Shown: one piece after another, positions 5,293 to 6,650 of the stretch
Position numbering within the stretch: the first letter of the stretch is position 1
How the letters are laid out: each line of letters begins with the position of its first letter
NCBI GenBank assembly: GCA_945957245.1
Contig: CAMFLD010000160.1
Location: 1-6,650, forward strand
Direction: 5' to 3'
DNA length: 6,650 nucleotides
Source: an uncultured Flavobacterium sp.
GTDB taxonomy: Bacteria > Bacteroidota > Bacteroidia > Flavobacteriales > Flavobacteriaceae
Position numbers and translations under genes: made by a program
Notes under the pieces: model-generated
The model's input: the letters and a program-made list of their open reading frames with translations, nothing else
What the model was told of the DNA's origin: nothing
Database searches by the model: none

Positions 5293-6600
5293 ATGTCTGA
5301 ATCAACCAAAACCCACCCCTTGAACTACGATAAAATCAAAGAAAAACTCGAAATCCTTGCCGATGCCGCCAAATACGACGTGTCATGCTCCTCCAGTGGC
5401 GGCAACCGAAAAAACACTAACAAAGGATTAGGTGATTCCTCGGCAACCGGCATCTGCCACACCTATACTGAAGATGGTCGATGCGTTTCTTTACTCAAGA
5501 TTCTCCTAACGAATTTTTGCATTTACGATTGTGCCTACTGCGTAACACGCAAAAGCAATGACATCAAGCGGTCAGCCTTTACTGTTGATGAAGTGGTTGA
5601 TTTGACTATCAATTTCTACAGAAGAAATTACATAGAAGGGCTCTTTTTAAGCTCCGGTATTTTCAAAAATGCTGATTATACTATGGAACGATTAGTGCGG
5701 GTAGCAAAAAAGCTAAGACTGGAACACAAATTTAACGGTTATATTCATCTTAAAAGTATTCCCGGAGCTTCAGACGAACTCATGCGCGAAGCCGGATTGT
5801 ATGCAGACCGGTTGAGTATGAACCTTGAAATCCCAACAGAATCAGGGCTAAAACTGCTTGCTCCCGATAAGACTCACCAACAGATGATTAAACCCATGGG
5901 GTTTGTCAAAAATGAATTAATCCAATATCAGGAAGAAAAGAAAAAATACAGACACACTCCCAAGTTTGCACCGGCAGGGCAAAGCACTCAGGTTATTGTA
6001 GGTGCGTCTAAGGAAAATGATTATCAAATCATTCAGGTAGCCGATCATTTTTATAACAATTTCAATCTGAAGCGGGTATATTATTCGGGGTATGTTCCTA
6101 TTTCAAATGATACTCGATTGCCGGCTATTGGTGCACAGGTTCCGGTTGTAAGGGAAAACCGCCTCTATCAGGCCGATTGGCTGATGCGGTTCTATGGTTT
6201 CAAAGCCAATGAAATACTGGAAAAGGAAAATCCGTTCCTGGACTTGGAAGTTGACCCCAAAATGGGATGGGCACTTCGTAATATCACACAGTTTCCCGTT
6301 GCCATACAATACGCACCGTTGGAAATGATATTGCGTGTACCCGGAATTGGAGTAAAATCAGCCCATAAAATTGTGCAGGCACGACGCTTTCAGAATTTGA
6401 GTCTCGAACATCTAAAAAAAATAGGTGTTTCCATAAACCGTGCACGCTATTTTATATCCGTAAGTGGCGATAATCCGCATTTGAAATTTCTTAATGCAGT
6501 AAATCTCAAACAGATTATCTTAACAGACGTTACCTCGAAATTTGAAAAGCCTTTCAGTAACCAAACTTCGTTGCTCAGTGACCATTCTTTCCTACGATAG
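5293..6600 (+). CDS. putative DNA modification/repair radical SAM protein
   Basis: This 435-residue protein belongs to the radical SAM superfamily, which uses a [4Fe-4S] cluster and S-adenosylmethionine to generate a radical. The cluster motif CxxxCxxC is at C76, C80 and C83 (FCIYDCAYC). Three more cysteines precede it: C32 in KYDVSCSSSGG, C55 in GICH and C64 in DGRC. The barrel continues through LFLSSGIFKN (117-126), SMNLEIPTESGLKLLAPDK (175-193) and AGQSTQVIVGAS (228-239). Near the C-terminus a helix-hairpin-helix (MILRVPGIGVKSAHKIVQAR, 345-364) suggests nucleic-acid binding. This architecture matches the family annotated as putative DNA modification/repair radical SAM protein (TIGR03916), usually found beside a uracil-DNA-glycosylase-like or TIGR03915 partner. 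The reaction is unknown. The start is the only ATG before residue 131. The stop lies three bases from the genomic end, so the partner cannot be seen. Confidence 0.9.
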   Translation: MSESTKTHPLNYDKIKEKLEILADAAKYDVSCSSSGGNRKNTNKGLGDSSATGICHTYTEDGRCVSLLKILLTNFCIYDCAYCVTRKSNDIKRSAFTVDEVVDLTINFYRRNYIEGLFLSSGIFKNADYTMERLVRVAKKLRLEHKFNGYIHLKSIPGASDELMREAGLYADRLSMNLEIPTESGLKLLAPDKTHQQMIKPMGFVKNELIQYQEEKKKYRHTPKFAPAGQSTQVIVGASKENDYQIIQVADHFYNNFNLKRVYYSGYVPISNDTRLPAIGAQVPVVRENRLYQADWLMRFYGFKANEILEKENPFLDLEVDPKMGWALRNITQFPVAIQYAPLEMILRVPGIGVKSAHKIVQARRFQNLSLEHLKKIGVSINRARYFISVSGDNPHLKFLNAVNLKQIILTDVTSKFEKPFSNQTSLLSDHSFLR

Positions 6601-6603
6601 TAC

Positions 6604-6650
6604 CTGTCTCTTATACACATCTCCGAGCCCACGAGACCGAGGCTGATCTC
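6604..6650. other. Nextera P7-side sequencing adapter (artefact)
   Basis: This is not genomic. Bases 6604-6622 are the inverted Tn5 mosaic end. Bases 6623-6637 are the Nextera read-2 arm. Bases 6638-6645 (cgaggctg) match the N710 i7 index, and 6646-6650 begin the P7 tail. An apparent leftward reading frame that starts here and enters the radical SAM gene is an artefact. Confidence 0.98.

Noticed and set aside
6447..6632. Leftward 61-codon frame starting MGSEMCIRDR
   Set aside because: Its first codons are the Nextera read-2 adapter and the rest is antisense to the radical SAM gene. It is an assembly artefact.

Overview
The window is a piece of a low-GC Bacteroidota chromosome, most likely Flavobacteriaceae and close to Flavobacterium. 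This rests on the LepA, ThiL and YafY-type protein sequences, on A-rich leaders without a Shine-Dalgarno motif, and on TAnnTTTG boxes (the Bacteroidota -7 promoter element) placed 22-26 nt before three of the starts. It carries housekeeping and DNA-maintenance genes. I see no phage, integrase, CRISPR array, tRNA or rRNA.

Both ends are artificial. Bases 1-47 and 6604-6650 are untrimmed Illumina Nextera adapters with their index barcodes, so only 48-6603 is genomic.

Layout: 48-68 may be the last codons of a rightward gene. A near-perfect two-way terminator (72-103) separates it from leftward thiL (107-1153, thiamine-monophosphate kinase). A divergent promoter region (1154-1310) follows, then a rightward DinB-family gene (1311-1799). 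That gene converges on a leftward YafY/WYL-type regulator (1813-2787), and their shared terminator hairpin contains the regulator's stop codon. A 155-bp gap holds the lepA terminator between two inverted arrays of an 8-nt repeat. Leftward lepA (2943-4739, elongation factor 4) is next. A 553-bp non-coding stretch (4740-5292) contains a dyad-rich element in the probable lepA leader, a possible 19-codon upstream ORF overlapping the lepA start, and a small doubtful ORF. The last gene is a rightward radical SAM protein with a helix-hairpin-helix tail (5293-6600), of the type annotated as putative DNA modification/repair. Its usual partner gene would lie beyond the right end.

The genes do not form one pathway. 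The DinB protein and the YafY-type regulator are a plausible stress-related pair, and the radical SAM protein belongs to an uncharacterised DNA-repair-associated system. The least explained signals are the octamer arrays next to thiL, the regulator and lepA, and the structured element just downstream of the probable lepA promoter.
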